Shown: positions 1-12,835, numbered from the stretch's first letter. The stretch is 64,000 nucleotides of DNA from Mangifera indica (GCF_011075055.1 NC_058144.1:9700138-9764137), one strand, 5' to 3'. Numbers and translations are program-made. Notes: generated by a model not told the origin, from the sequence alone.

Positions 1-1360
1 GTCCAACGCCATCAATAATCAAACAAGTTACCAGTTATAACACTGACAACAACTTCCTCTGAGAAGGTAATATAGAAGTCATATTGAACTCGGAAACAAG
101 ATGACGAAATTGTGCAAGATGGGAAGACTTTGTAAAAACGTTAGTGATTTCATCCAGTGATCTAATCATAAGATGTTGGGTGCCCTTTCAAATATGATTA
201 AAAATAGAGTACTACCACATGTGAAACTCCTATCCATCTCAAGTAATTATCAAAGTCATATGAGTTTAAAAGTGGTGTCTGCAAGAGCAATGTACTCTGA
301 TCCAGAATTTGAGCATGAAACAATATGTTGCTTTCTACTACTTCAGAAAATCAATGAATCTCTAGGGAAAATACAATAACCCACAGTAGAATTGCATTCA
401 TTACGATCTCCAATCCAACCCAATCGACATTTGAATAAGAATGTAGGTGAAAAGTAGGTATAGATGAAAGCCAAAGGCCATAACATGTCTTAATATATTG
501 AAGGATACAAAGTGCAACATAATAATGAACAGTGTGTGGAGCAGGCTTGAACTAACTAATTAGGCTCACAACAAAGAAAAGGTTAGGACGAGTTACTGTC
601 AAATATACTAGACTACTAATGAGTTGACAATCCAAAGTGGGATTATGAAAAGGTTTCTTGTTCATTTTTTTATCAAGTAGAGTATAAAATATACCATCGT
701 CCAATGTAGTAACAAGTGAGAGAAGATCTAAAGCATACTTAACTTGAGATAGGAATAAACAATCATAGGAGGTAAAAGTAATTCAAGTTCCAAGAAGTAA
801 CTAAGAGATGAAAGAGACTTACTTGGAGAGTCAAGTGAGAAAGAAGACTTAGATCAAGGTGATGGAGCCTCAGGCAGTACAATATCATTGGCACTAGTGT
901 TGAAAGAATCATGCACAGAGTCCATTAAATTTGTAAAATTATCATAGGAAAATAAAGGAATAGAAGAATTCATAAATAAAATATTAGAAGTCGTAAGGTC
1001 AAAATTAAAAGAAGATAACTTAAAAAATTTCTTGTGGTCCTAAAAGTGACATGATGAGAGATACAAAGACATTGAGAGATGGGATCATAACCACAATATA
1101 CTTTATGTTCAATCCCATAGCCAAGGAAGCAACAAAGACAGGAATCACGAGTCTAAAGGTGAACACAACAAACATAACAAAAACTTTAAATTCATAGTAG
1201 TGTAGGGGACACCCAAAGAGGAATTAATAAGAAGTTTGATTTTGAATCGCATGTGAATGGACTTATTAATGGTATAAATGGATGTGTGAGTGGCTTCTCC
1301 CCAAAAGGTTTTGGAAAGTTTAGTCAAGAGGACTAATATATGAATATTGTCCAAGAAATG
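1..1360 (-). mobile_element. Degenerate Ty1/copia fragment (integrase to RNase H), minus strand
   Basis: On the minus strand, 1354-1145 reads as the end of a copia integrase (LSKTFWGEATHTSIYTINKS). About 1145-1030 gives a frameshifted stretch with GYG..HK.Y..YDPIS and HVTF, the copia pattern after the integrase core. At 690-180 broken frames resemble the end of the reverse transcriptase and the RNase H region (TRPNLFFVVS, then PHTVHY and ILQYIK). Several stops and frameshifts interrupt it and no LTRs were seen. It is an old, inactive piece of a retrotransposon. Confidence 0.75.
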
Positions 1361-1431
1361 ATAATCTTTTTAACTCAACTCATTTATTTTTTTGAGATAT
1401 ATCCAGATTTTTTTCATAATTCTACTTTGTA

Positions 1432-1965
1432 TTGTCAACTTCTTGTTATTTAGTCTATTTCACTGTCATTAGACTTACACCTTTCTTTGTTGTCGGCCTA
1501 GTTAGTTCATGTTTGCTCCACACGCTACTCATTATTCTATTCAGTTTCAAATCCTTCAATATATTCGAGGTACAATCTACTGTGGCCTTCAGCTTGCATC
1601 TACCTTTTCTCTTCATATGTAATTTATTCGGATACTAATTGGATTGGAGATCCAAATGAGCACAGTTTTTTCCACTGGTTATTATATTTTCCTTATAGAT
1701 TCATTGATTTATTGGCATAGTAGGAAACAACATGTTGTTTCACATTCTAATCTTGCATAAGAGTACAAGGCTGTTGTTGACACCACTTCTGAACTCATGT
1801 GGCTTTGATTGCTACTTGAGGCTTTCCCGTGATGGTAGTATTCCACTTTATTGTGACAATAAAAGTGCCATAGACATATCTCACAATGATGTTTGTTTAT
1901 GAACATCAATATATATTCATGTAGCAGGTAATATCCTTTACACACCTCTAGTTTGATTTCTCCCA
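1432..1965 (+). mobile_element. Degenerate Ty1/copia reverse transcriptase end/RNase H fragment, plus strand
   Basis: Plus-strand translation gives RLTPFFVVGLVS, ILQYIRGT.YCGLQLA, then WHSRKQHVVSHSNLA, EYKAVVDTTSELMWL and YCDNKSAIDISHN. These are the hallmark end of copia reverse transcriptase and the RNase H domain. In-frame stops (for example after NLA and after NDVCL) and a frameshift near 1570 make it non-functional. It faces the opposite way from the fragment at 1-1360 and covers an overlapping protein region, so the two are separate copies or the product of a rearrangement. Confidence 0.8.
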
Positions 1966-4689
1966 TTTTCACTTTGAAACAAGGTTTTCATATTTTTCCC
2001 TTGCAACCACCCCTTTTTAACTTTTGAATATCATCATTTTCACCTTCGCAATTGTACTTGTTTCACCTACGATTTCCTTTGAAATATCTGTTTCCATTGA
2101 TGTCTAGATGTTTGATCTTTTCCTTTACCCTCAACATTGTTCTTCGACACTTTCTGTTTGACTACAAAAATCTTGTGTGAACTTATTCCTTCTTTGATCA
2201 TATTTCCTAGCTCACCGTTGTAGCTTCTTGGATTGTGATTTTCGTATCAAATTATTGTAAGTCAGAGTAACTACTTCTCCAATCATGGTTTATATGCGTA
2301 TCCATTTTGAGTATACAAATGTGTATACCTTTGATATATGTTATCATATGATTGAGTAATTTTAAATTAAAGATAAAATAACACCTAATCATATGATAAT
2401 ATATATACGTGTGTACTTATTTGTGTATTTAAAGTAGATATACATAGTATTGCTCATAAAAAAATTAAAACTAATGTAAATTAAAATCAACAAATGAACA
2501 ATTATATCATTAACTATTATCACTTAAAAAACTACCAATAATTTACTTCCTAATCATTAGAGCCATGCTTCAATATAAATATTTGTTTTATCCCTCTTAA
2601 ATTATTTATCTCCTTCCAACTTTTCTCAATGGCACATCACAGTGAATCTGACCCTCAAAGAGTATATATAAGAGTATATTAATTTTAATACATATAGGTT
2701 CAAGTATGACCTTAAGAGTTCACATTATATGGAAGTATATTTTAGATATATATTTCCATATAATTGAAAATTTTTCAATCAAAGTATAATCGATTGATAG
2801 GAATGGCGTGTGGGGTAATATTCTTTTGGTTTTCTTGATGATCTTTGGATGCCATGGAAGTGGTTAAATATTGTTTGCTGATGAACCAAAGCTTTTTTGT
2901 GATGATTAATTTGTTGTGATCGAAAGATCATGAAAGAGAAGTGAAATTTGTATGCATGCGCACCTCCAAACATGTTAAGCCTGAAAAAAGAAGAAAAAGT
3001 AGATTTATGAATCATTACGAGAAGATCACGGAAAATTATCATCATTTAAATTTATTAAAGTTTATCTGAGACACGATGAATCAAGATTTCATAAATATGA
3101 TAGAGGTATAGATCAAAACTATTCTCTTGAAAATTTTAATACTCTGCTAATTTAATTTTAAGAGATTGTCGATGGTAAAACATTCTTTTTTGAGTTAATC
3201 GTATTTAATTGTTTTCGTAGAAGCTCATTGGAATTCCTATACTAATACTGATTTTAGTTTCCCAAGTAAGTAAACCTTATGTTAAGAAAAAAATCTGAGT
3301 CATACATGGCATTGCATTAATGGAATTGCAGCAAGTCAGGTTGCTAGCGAATTAATTAATCTAACTAATAATCGCTAATAAAATTAATTATTTTTCTAAT
3401 AATTGAATATTACATATATGAATAGTGTAAAAGCATGTTTGATGGCGAATTTCTCAATCTTGAAAATACATCAAAGGCAAACTCTGCTGCCAAGATTATT
3501 AGCACATCAGCATCTTGTCATCATATATAGATATCAGATGTTAAGGTGTGTCGTCAATTATTGGAGATTGCATGCATGAAGGTTGTTCAGCCCGGGGACA
3601 TAAGAATCACAAGATAAGATAATCACCTGGCTGGATCAGATATAGATAGAGAAAAGTGAAAAAGAGAGAACACAACCATACGTTTCTATGCATGGTGTCT
3701 AGCTGTATATCTCGCTTCCTCCTTCCCTCCTTCCCTCCATGTACATTGTTTCACCTTCATTTTGCCTCCAACTTCAATGGCCATCATTAACATAAATTTT
3801 GTCCACTGTTTATCAGATCACAAACCCATTCAATAATGCATGCAAACAGTATTAATGGTTTCAGAGATTCATCATTGTGATATATAGTCAATTTTAATTA
3901 CACAATTTAACTGCAGATGGCTCAGGAATGTGTCCACTGTACAAATAAAAGCACCCACATTTTCTTTCTACGCAGAAAATTTTACTTACCATAACTCCCT
4001 TTTTCTGGGGGTGGGTTTTGTTGAAGATGGAGGCCAAGGCATATCAATTCATTACTACATTGATAAGTCATCTCCGTACGTGTATTGGCAGACGACCACT
4101 TTAGGCTTTATGTCTCTTACAACAGAAAAAAGAACCATATGCATGAAGGGAATCAAAATCATATCAAGTTAAAGTTTATGCGATTAGCTAACTTATATAT
4201 ATGGTAATATTTTTGTAAATTGGGAATTAAGTTCTGTGATTCCAATTTATATAAGTAAAAAAGCCAACTTTAGATGGAGTACTTTGAGTCAAAGGTGCAA
4301 CTTTTACAACAATATTATATATTTTTAATTTATTCGGTGTGATTGATTTCTTTCCAAGAGGCAGTCTAATTTAAATACGGTTTCTCGTTACAAAAATATG
4401 TATATATCTTTTAAACTTCATTAACTAGCCATAGCACTCATCTTATTTAGTGTTTTATATATTACATGATTTCGTAACCCCGAAGTAAGATTCTTAGTTT
4501 GTAACCATGTAGAGCAATTTCAGAGGGAAAAGTCAAGAATATGTGTGAACTTTAGTTTAATTTTTTATTTCGGAAATGGGGATTCAAGTTAACAAAACTT
4601 TTCAAAGTTGCTGAAAATAGTGTTCTAATATAATTGTAGCAAGTACAGCGAGCTATTTCTTGTAGCCGCAATTATTACACTTGTCTTTT
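1966..4689. other. Intergenic, no gene recognised
   Basis: AT-rich DNA. The only structure seen is a palindromic MITE-like block at about 2305-2430 and a pyrimidine-rich CCTT/CCTC tract near 3717-3740. Short ORFs here (for example 3930-4172, 80 codons) have no recognisable domain and no clear gene context. Confidence 0.6.
2305..2430. mobile_element. Palindromic AT-rich MITE-like element, copy A
   Basis: The left part (GAGTATACAAATGTGTATAC) is roughly the reverse complement of the right part (GTGTACTTATTTGTGTAT). The centre holds the block TTTTAAATTAAAGATAAAAT flanked by ATCATATGATT and AATCATATGAT. The same core occurs, diverged, near 7905, 12680 and 21719. Mobility is inferred from dispersal and the foldback form; no target duplication was assigned. 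Confidence 0.5.
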
Positions 4690-4953
4690 GCTTTCCATTA
4701 TAAATTCTCTTTGCCTCCTTTTTCTCTCATCGGCCATGCCTTTTATCACTGTATTTGCAGGTTTCTCTCTGTGTCCTGCAAGCAACTAGGGTTTCCTACT
4801 CTTCCTACTCTTTCACAAAACTCTCAAATCCAGTTATAATAAAACCAATCTTGCCTAAGCAATTTCCCCACTTTCAATGTCAGCTCCTGCATAGTCTTTT
4901 TCCTAGGAAACATTCAACCAACAGATCTTGCAAGAGCCTACTCATCGACAAAG
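4690..4953 (+). other. Probable 5' leader exon of the LBD gene
   Basis: Pyrimidine-rich, transcript-like sequence ends at a good donor (AAAG|GTATAT at 4953/4954). It could join the acceptor TTGCAG ending at 5665, 12 bases before the LBD start codon, giving a 712-base intron in the 5' leader. Several short upstream ATGs lie in it. The 5' edge is a guess. The segment TATCACTGTATTTGCAG at about 4744-4760 could itself be an acceptor, in which case the leader exon would begin at 4761. Confidence 0.35.
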
Positions 4954-5677
4954 GTATATCTAAGCCTCTCTTTACCTAACTGGCTAGTTGTAAAAAGGTA
5001 AGTATCCACAGAACTCTGATAAACCCTTTTCCGATTTTCATTTTTTATTTCGAAACTAACAAAAAATTTTCTTGTTAATTATATGGCTTAATAGCGGCAT
5101 AATATACATATTTTTTATATTATAATAAGAAGAAAGTACATGTGATTAAGTTTAAGATGTAATTTCATGATCCTCTACTTGGAAGTAAATAAGTAAGATC
5201 TATATATTAATTAGCACTGTACTTGAGGTTTTCTAAATTATGTGGAGAGGGAGAGTTTAAAGGAACTTTTTGACAAATTCAAGATAATCCAAACACAGTG
5301 CTGTATATTTATATATGGTCTGTTATGTTTCTTCTTTATTTTCTTTTTATATGTACAGTTAGCCTTGACTATAGGGTTTTTGGCTGAAATTCGAGATGAA
5401 ATTCAAGGAAGACTGCTTTGCAGGCCATAAAAGTAAAAGTTGGTTGAAAAGGAGATAGCAGTTGGGTGTTTTCTATAATTCAGTTTCCATAAGACAACAT
5501 GTGTTTTTACTTATTAGCCTATTTCAATAGTCCAAGATACCGCAAGACTTTCTGAATAAAAAGGTTTTTGTCACTATAACTAAGTCAAAGAACATATTTT
5601 AATGCAAAGTGGTAATTACTTATAAGTTAATTAAGCTTACTTTAATGATTGAATCCTTGTTGCAGAGAGTTAAAATC

Positions 5678-6178
5678 ATGGCTTCTTCCAGTCATTCCAA
5701 TCCTCCATGTGCTGGCTGCAAGTTCTTAAGGAGAAAATGCCTGCCCAACTGCATTTTTGCACCATATTTTCCCCCCGAAGAGCCCCAGAAATTCGCCAAT
5801 GTCCACAAGATTTTCGGGGCAAGCAACGTCAGCAAACTGTTAAACGAGGTGATGCCTCATCAGAGGGAGGATGCAGTGAACTCTCTTGCATACGAAGCTG
5901 AGGCGCGCATGAAAGATCCAGTCTATGGCTGTGTTGGAGCTATCTCCGTCCTCCAACGACAAGTCGTTCGACTCCAAAGAGAATTAGATGCAACAAATGC
6001 TGATTTGATCCGCTTTGCCTGCAATGAAATGCCGCCTGCAACTACATCTGATCAGTTTGGGTCAACAAGGAGTTCGGGCCATGGACAAGGAGCTGTTGAC
6101 CAAAATTCTGGCTTCTACTTTCCCTACAATAACGATCATTTTGGAGATGGGCATGAGGGAGGTGAAGGTAGCATGTAA
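5678..6178 (+). CDS. LOB-domain (LBD) transcription factor, class I, LBD25-like
   Basis: A 166-residue nuclear DNA-binding protein of the plant-specific LBD/ASL family. The zinc-finger-like block CX2CX6CX3C is complete (C11, C14, C21, C25). The GAS block starts at about residue 47 and runs to the DPVYG segment near residue 80. The leucine-zipper-like LX6LX3LX6L is complete (L92, L99, L103, L110), marking class I. The tail after about residue 118 is short, polar and Gly/Ser-rich. The start chosen is the ATG at 5678, in MASSSHSNPP. The frame stays open upstream to 5609, but those codons lie before an acceptor ending at 5665 and are probably intron. The body resembles LOB, LBD3/LBD4 and LBD25. 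Neighbouring oleosin and RST1 genes match the Arabidopsis order LBD25-OLEO4-RST1, which favours an LBD25 orthologue by position. Family assignment is certain; the exact orthologue is inferred. Confidence 0.93.
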   Translation: MASSSHSNPPCAGCKFLRRKCLPNCIFAPYFPPEEPQKFANVHKIFGASNVSKLLNEVMPHQREDAVNSLAYEAEARMKDPVYGCVGAISVLQRQVVRLQRELDATNADLIRFACNEMPPATTSDQFGSTRSSGHGQGAVDQNSGFYFPYNNDHFGDGHEGGEGSM

Positions 6179-7566
6179 TTATCCATAAATAATCAACAAT
6201 CTATCACTGTATTTGCAGAGTTATGAGTTTCTAGCTGGAGGAATTAATACCCTTTTAGGGTTTCGTACTATATGCATATAAGGCACTGTCATTTATTATT
6301 ATGTGGAGATACTATTTTGTTTGACTTCTCCTTTCATCATATAAATTTTAGTATATGTACATGTTATTATGATATTTGAGTTGAAGCATTATATTTTTTT
6401 CGTCCAGAATCCGGTGTTCCCATTTGTTTTTTTTCTTTTTTCAAGTAAAAGATATTAAGCTCTTGGATAAGTCTCTTTCGTTGGCCGTAACCTAAAATTT
6501 TGCCCTATGATGCGGCATATGATTTTTTATTCCCTACTATTTTTGCCGTTTGTGACTTAGACGGGCTTAAGTTGTTTAGACTTAAGCCCCTTTTTTTTTT
6601 CTATACATGCCTAAAAAAATAAAGGGTATAGTTGTGTGGTCGATTTATGGCCTTGTTTTGCTCAGTGCATTGGGTTTATAGTACAACTTTTTCTTTTGGC
6701 TATATATGCATGTTAAAGAAGAGAAGTAAAAACATGGAATGTCAATTCACTTTCTGCGGCAAATTTCTGCTCTTTTGTATGGTACCCAATAACTAGGATT
6801 GTTATCTCTCTCACCAGGGAATCCTATCTCTAACCTAATCTTCAATTTCTGTTTTATTTTACCTTGAATTTTCCTGGTTCACATTATTGGTCAGAAAGCA
6901 CAACTCATGAACATCTACCTTAACCTGATTTGCCATTCAGTTTTGCGGCTCAACTGATTAAACATAGTTATTTATGTAAGCATATCAAGACTAATAAAGC
7001 CTCTGAGAGGTACAAGCCACCTAATACTTATCTAACAATGAACTTAATCATTACGCGCATGATAATCCCTTTACAATATTTCAAATAAATATGCAAAAGG
7101 GTTTGAAATAATTATTTATTTTATCTGTAATTTAAAATTATTTATTTATTCACGTAATTAGTTTTAAAGATTGAATAAACTAATTATTTACTTTATCTCT
7201 TAGTTAGGTCTCTTCATCTGAATCATCATAACCAGATACGACAAAGTCTCAGAAATCTTGCGACTTAGACAACCTTATTATCTTGAATCACTTTTGAAGA
7301 TAGCTAAAATAGATTGAATTGCCCACGGAATTCCCATTTCCGGCCCCCCCTGTATCTATAGCTAGATGCATGCATCATGTATGCTCTCTCAATTTATTAA
7401 TTTCCTCGAGCATTAATCACTCATTTCTTGACACCAATATAGAAGCTGAGAATAAATTATTCTTGCTTATCGTTCCAGACAAGTCATGAAGGGTCGCTTA
7501 GGTATCATCATCAAAAATCAGTTTCACACATTGAGATACAATTTGAAGTTTATAGATATATACATA

Positions 7567-7868
7567 CACTAGGAAAAAAAGGGGGCTTATAACAAGAGGG
7601 AAAATTTTTTTATTTTCGTCGTTAATATTTTTAACTGCGAAAATTATAACGATGGTCGATGACGAGATTTTTCTCGGTGTTAAAACTTTTTGGCATTGGA
7701 AAATAGATTTTTAATAATTATTTTTTCATGGTTAAAATCATAAATTTCTTTGGTTTTAATAAAAACATAAATAATTAGCCGCTAAAATTATAAAAAAAAA
7801 TACCTATAACGATAGATATAACCTCCTCGTTATTGCTTCTCTCACTAAAACTAGTATTTTTTGTAGTG
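7567..7868. mobile_element. CACTA-type MITE (302 bp)
   Basis: The left end reads CACTAGGAAAAAAAGG. The right end is the reverse complement of CACTACAAAAAATACTAG. Both termini carry the CACTA signature followed by an A-run. The element is flanked by the trinucleotide ATA at 7564-7566 and 7869-7871, matching the 3-bp target duplication of CACTA (En/Spm) transposons. It has no coding capacity and would need a transposase supplied elsewhere. Confidence 0.75.
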
Positions 7869-7904
7869 ATAGTTGCATCTAAAACCATAAAATCATTATC
7901 TCGC

Positions 7905-7990
7905 GTACAAATAATGAGTATAATTTTATACATAAACAATTATATATCACCATGTGATTAGGTATTATTTTATCTTTAATCTAAAATCAC
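7905..7990. mobile_element. Partial palindromic AT-rich MITE-like element, copy B
   Basis: It contains CATGTGATTAGGTATTATTT followed by TATCTTTAATCTAAAATCAC, which is the copy A core in reverse orientation. It directly follows the CACTA-type MITE. Only about half of the palindrome can be seen. Confidence 0.35.
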
Positions 7991-8590
7991 TCAATCGCAC
8001 TACGACGAAAATTTATAGACGATATATAGGATCATGAATTTCACCAGTAAGACCCACATAATTAATTAGTTAATTAACAACATAACACTCAAATTAACAT
8101 TACTTAATCCGGTGTAATTAGTTAACCAACGTCTATCGCTACAACAGCAAAAGGGAAACAACAGTTACATCATGTCCAACTTTTATTAGGGTTAGATAGT
8201 ATAAAAGTCTAAGTGTGAACAAAAGAAAAATGGTACTAAAAAATATTCTTTCTCCTTTTTGTCTTCATAATCTGCAGATTCACTTCATTATTTAAATCTG
8301 TTAAATCTGTTTTTCCAAGAACATATAAACGAATTAAAACTGTAAATCTTTTTACTTGCCAAGCCATTATATGTAAGATTTATTTTGCATAAACTCAATA
8401 AAATAAATCAATCAATTGATTTTAATTCTAGGATCTACAGATAGATCATAAAATACTAAATTAAAGTTTAGAATTATAGGAATACATAGATTGTCATACA
8501 ATTTGAATCCATAAAGTTACGATATTACCTTTCGATATGACTTGGGCTTTTACTCTAAAAACCTTTTTAAATAACAGTTTTCAATAAGAT

Positions 8591-8740
8591 AAATTATATT
8601 GTAGTTATCCTTCATAAGGTTTTATAGTGGGGAATGGGGCAAGTTATATTATAATTATTCTGCATAAGGTTGTGGAGTGGGGAATGGGGCAAATTATACT
8701 ACAATTATCTTGCATTAGGGTTTGAAGCGGAGATCTACCC
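8591..8740. repeat. Tandem repeat, 3 copies of a 50-bp unit
   Basis: Three consecutive units begin at 8591, 8641 and 8691, each with AAATTATATT or a close variant, then a TTATC..GCAT/CATAAGG block and a GTGGGGAATGGGGC block. The third copy is the most diverged. The period is exactly 50 bp. No coding or regulatory role is evident. Confidence 0.85.
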
Positions 8741-10550
8741 AATATATAATAGGTTAATTAATTCATATCAGAGGTCTAATAAACTTCAAGTACACACTTA
8801 TGCTGTCTATTCAGATCATAACCTTCAAGCGTATTGAGTTTATTTTTATTGATCACTTAAGTATATCTGTAAATTGTTATTAGACTATTCAATTACCAAT
8901 TTTATTAAATCAAAAATATAATTAATATTAGGCCACGTTATGAAATTACCAACATTATATTCATATAAAGTCTTTATTAATTAGCCAATAATCAAAATTG
9001 ATTATTGCTTGTAAAATTCTCAGTCTTCATCTCCTTTAACAACAAAGTCAGTGTCTCTAACAGTAAAATTGTACAGATGCCTACTCTCTTAGGAAACACA
9101 AAGGAATCGTCATCCCATGTGAAGTGCTAGTGGATCTACAGTAAATTGAATTTCCATTTTCTGCGTATCTACCTTGGATTTTTCACCTTTAATTTGTCTT
9201 TCCCCTATTATTTATTTTACATTTTTATATATCCTTTACTATTTATCGTCAGCCCTTCTGCTTCATCACATGCACTTCAAGTTCAAGCACAGACCAGGAA
9301 TAACGCTTCCGTTAATGAAAGTGATCATTTGTATGAACAATAAAGTCATAATTTTAGAGTATTTTCCAGCCTTAGGTTTGAATTAAAACTTTTGAAACAA
9401 GTGAGAAAAATTCGATATTATAAAAATAAATGATCTAATTCAAGTTCAACATGTTTGTCACGTTAGTGAAAGCGTAAAAACGCGTAATGTAAAAAAAGGA
9501 AAAAACCCTGATAGTCAAGTCTTTGAATGATCTGTGTGTGGCCATTTTTGCTTCTACTTTCTCGTTTTCTCTCTGTATAACCATGGAAGTAAGTCAAAAA
9601 GTAAGAAAATCAACAAAAAAAAATTCATGATGTTTCACAAGCAACTCTGTTTTATAGTGAAATCAATTAAAGGAAATCATAAAACTCGCCTAAATTTGCT
9701 CAATTTGACACTTAAATCAGACAAAGTGTTAAGATTATCAATCAAAAAGATAAACTAATATTCTTAATTTATGGAAATCAACATGCAAGAAGAAGACACT
9801 CAAATTGTATGTCTCCTACAAGTTATGCATAGTAATTAAGAAATATTACCTACCAAATAAGGTATTTTCATATTTGTCCATAATTAAACTACTTGATTTT
9901 TGCTATTCTGATTCTGTTAACAGAGATAGGGGGCGTTAAACTTCATTAATTCCTTTAAACAGTAAAAATAAGCTTGACATCAAGACATAATGTGACCTGA
10001 TGAACCCATTACTTTTTTAGGAGAGATATTTACACTGAGTCTGACACACATAGATATACCATATCTATTGAAAATTTGTGCCCTAACAAATAAAAGATGA
10101 AATCTTAAAGGTGTGACATATGAAAGATTGAAAAATGCTTCTCCCTGACATGCAAAACCAATAAGAAAGCATGCGCAAGCAAAAGCAGAAAACTAGAGAG
10201 AGCAAAGAATAAAAAATAACGAAATATAAAGTTGGTAGTGAAAAAGGGTCTTGATCCGGGGCCCCGGAGGATTGGGTCAATTATAGAAATCGTTTTCGAT
10301 GGTTAAAATGGGCCAGCCCCAACCGCCCAAGAAAGGGGATAATCATAAACTGACTGAAGAGGTCCAAAACCAAAGACAGCAAAGTTGCAATCTTTAGTTG
10401 ATTGATTTGATGTTTCTCCAAAGCCTGTGTTTTGAACAGAGGCCTATTCCTCACCTCCCACATCTCGCCTTCATGAGAATAAACCTTCAATTTCAAACAT
10501 CACATCTTTTGTCTTGCCCCTCCTTTGTTTGATTGTGGTTAAAGATAATA

Positions 10551-11066
10551 ATTTCGATTCGAATTTAAAATTTTTGATTCTTTTCAATTCTAATAGAGAA
10601 AAAATTCTTTACTAGAAACGAGAAAAATGATAGAGACAAGAATACATATTTTTCTTTCTCATCTCGCCCTCATCCTCATCTTTTTATATTAATATTTTTA
10701 TTTAAAATAGTAATATATTTTTATAGTTTTATAATATTTATATTTTTAAAATTTATTTATATTTTAGTTTTATATATTGATATAGTTAATATATGATATT
10801 TGTGACATTTGAAATAGTTGATTAATTTTAATTTTAGTTAATTTTGTTATTTAATATGTTTATGTTTTGTTTAAAGGGTATAGGGAGGAAATTTTTTCCC
10901 ACAGAAATAGAGATGAGAAGAGGAGAGAAAATTATTATCATCTCCGTAAGAAGGACAACTCAGATACTTGGATTAATATCCCTTATAGAAACAATATGAG
11001 AATGGAGATGGAGACAGGAAATAGGTTATTCGGCCATGCGCCTCCCTATTTTCATCCCTATTGCTG
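10551..11066 (+). mobile_element. AT-rich non-autonomous element, left inverted copy near the oleosin gene
   Basis: The block from about 10780 to 10890 (ATATGATATTTGTGAC, GAAATAGTTGATTAATTTTA, then AATATGTTTATGTTTTG) recurs in reverse complement at about 14190-14310. Both copies also share purine-rich GAGAAGAGGAGAG-type ends, and CCCTATT.CATCCCTATTG at one end. No ORF or clear target duplication is present. The ends are approximate. Confidence 0.55.
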
Positions 11067-12679
11067 AATAACATCTTACATCACCCAAGTTGTAACACTA
11101 TTAATAGGTTTCTTTGAATGAATTAATAAGTGAATTTTACTTGGGTTAAATGATATTTCCCTGAAACGGTATTTTTTCATGATCAATTTAATAGATTTAT
11201 TTTTCTTATCTATTCTTAAATTTGTTTTTTCAAAATTATTGATATTTCTATTAAAGTTAAATAATACTTTATTTTAAAAAATTTATAAATTTTTTATCCA
11301 TCCTTAATTAATAATTATAAAAACTAGAAGTTATAAAAGTTGCCGACAAGATTATATTATTTATTTTTCATTGTCTCTACTATCGGGTCAATACTAACCA
11401 ACCTGTCAACTCCCTTGTGATGGTGTGACTGAGCCCTCCCATTGTCGTCATATTTTCAACTCTATGTACACTTTTTGAGTGCTATCGTCTTTGCTTAACA
11501 CCAATTCAATTTGAATATATCAAAACATACATATATATGTCATTTCTTGCCCATATATACAGTTGACAAGTTATGTATTGGGTGGATCTTGCTATTTCCA
11601 CCAACGATAAGACACCTCCTTGCTTGCATGAACCCTAAGCCCATTCACATTCATTGTCTTGTCTCCCTTTTAGATGTTTTTCGACAAGCAATGAACTAAA
11701 AAATTAAAGAAAAAAATAAGGATAGAAAAAGAAAAATATAGATTAGTTAAAGTGAAAATGTAATTTGTTTATATCACTAAGAATATAAGTGATATTAATC
11801 ATATTATATATTATACAAAATGACTAAAATATTTTTAATTATTAAATCTAATGTTTATATTTGACATATAAGCGAAAAAAAAAAAAGAAAATTTCGAAAT
11901 TAAAGAGTGAATCATCATTCCATCGAAGTTCGGTTCTTTTGCTTGTAATTATTTACCTTAGTATCATAGTTTACTGTTAGCAAATGATAATAGCTTTCTA
12001 CTTCAAAACTTGAATTACGCTCTACTCACACGGAGAATCTCAAAATTTGAATTTATTTCGCACACTAAGATGTTGGACATTAAAAGTATATATAATTCAG
12101 TTTAAACTATAAAACTGGATCGAACTATTTAAAACTTACGGTTTGATTTGTAAAATAGTTTTGTTTAAGTTGATAAGTTTTTTAAAAACAATTTTTTATT
12201 TATGAGATTTTTAAATCGAACTAAATCTAAATCGTATTTTTTTAAAAATACATATGTATAACTATATTTGATAAAAATTTTTAATAAGTAATTAGATGTA
12301 CAACTTATTTTTTCATATTTATTTTGTCATTTTCTTTATATATATATATTATATATTTATTTTATATGTTTATAATATATTCTAAAAAATATGATTCAAT
12401 TAATTTTATTAATTTATATATATATATTCTTATAAGTTTGGAAATAAGCTTTAACCATAATGGCTCAAAGAACAAGCTTACAGGAAGGTGAAGAAGAACT
12501 TATGAAGACGATGATAGCCCAATAGAACAGGGAAGACTGCATTTTTATTTAGTGCTTGCATATTTTGAAAGTGGGACGACATGTAAATGGGCCAGTCCTG
12601 TCCAGCCCATTCTTATCCCCCCTTGGTTTGTTTTGTTCAAGAAGAAAAAGTTTAAACATGTCTTACTTTACTAACAATA

Positions 12680-12835
12680 TTATATATAGAGATTTTTTAT
12701 ATATAATTTTGATATATAAATAATATATTATTATATAATAAGATATTATTTTATTATTAATTTAAAATTATTTAATTATATAATAATAATATATTATTTA
12801 TCTATATAAAAAATATTTACACTTATAATTTTACA
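12680..12835. mobile_element. Palindromic AT-rich MITE-like element, copy C
   Basis: TATAGAGATTTTTTATATAT at the left pairs with ATATAAAAAATATTTAC at the right. The centre TTATTAATTTAAAATTATTT is flanked by complementary TA-rich arms. It resembles copies A and D. The extreme AT content makes chance pairing possible. Confidence 0.4.

Noticed and set aside
3930..4172. 80-codon ORF
   Set aside because: No domain, AT-rich surroundings and no splice partners; length within chance.
5609..5677. 23-codon N-terminal extension of the LBD protein
   Set aside because: It lies before a good acceptor (5661-5665), and LBD proteins normally start close to the Cys block.
10083..10496. Two minus-strand ORFs of 65 and 71 codons
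   Set aside because: No domain recognised and no splice or promoter support.
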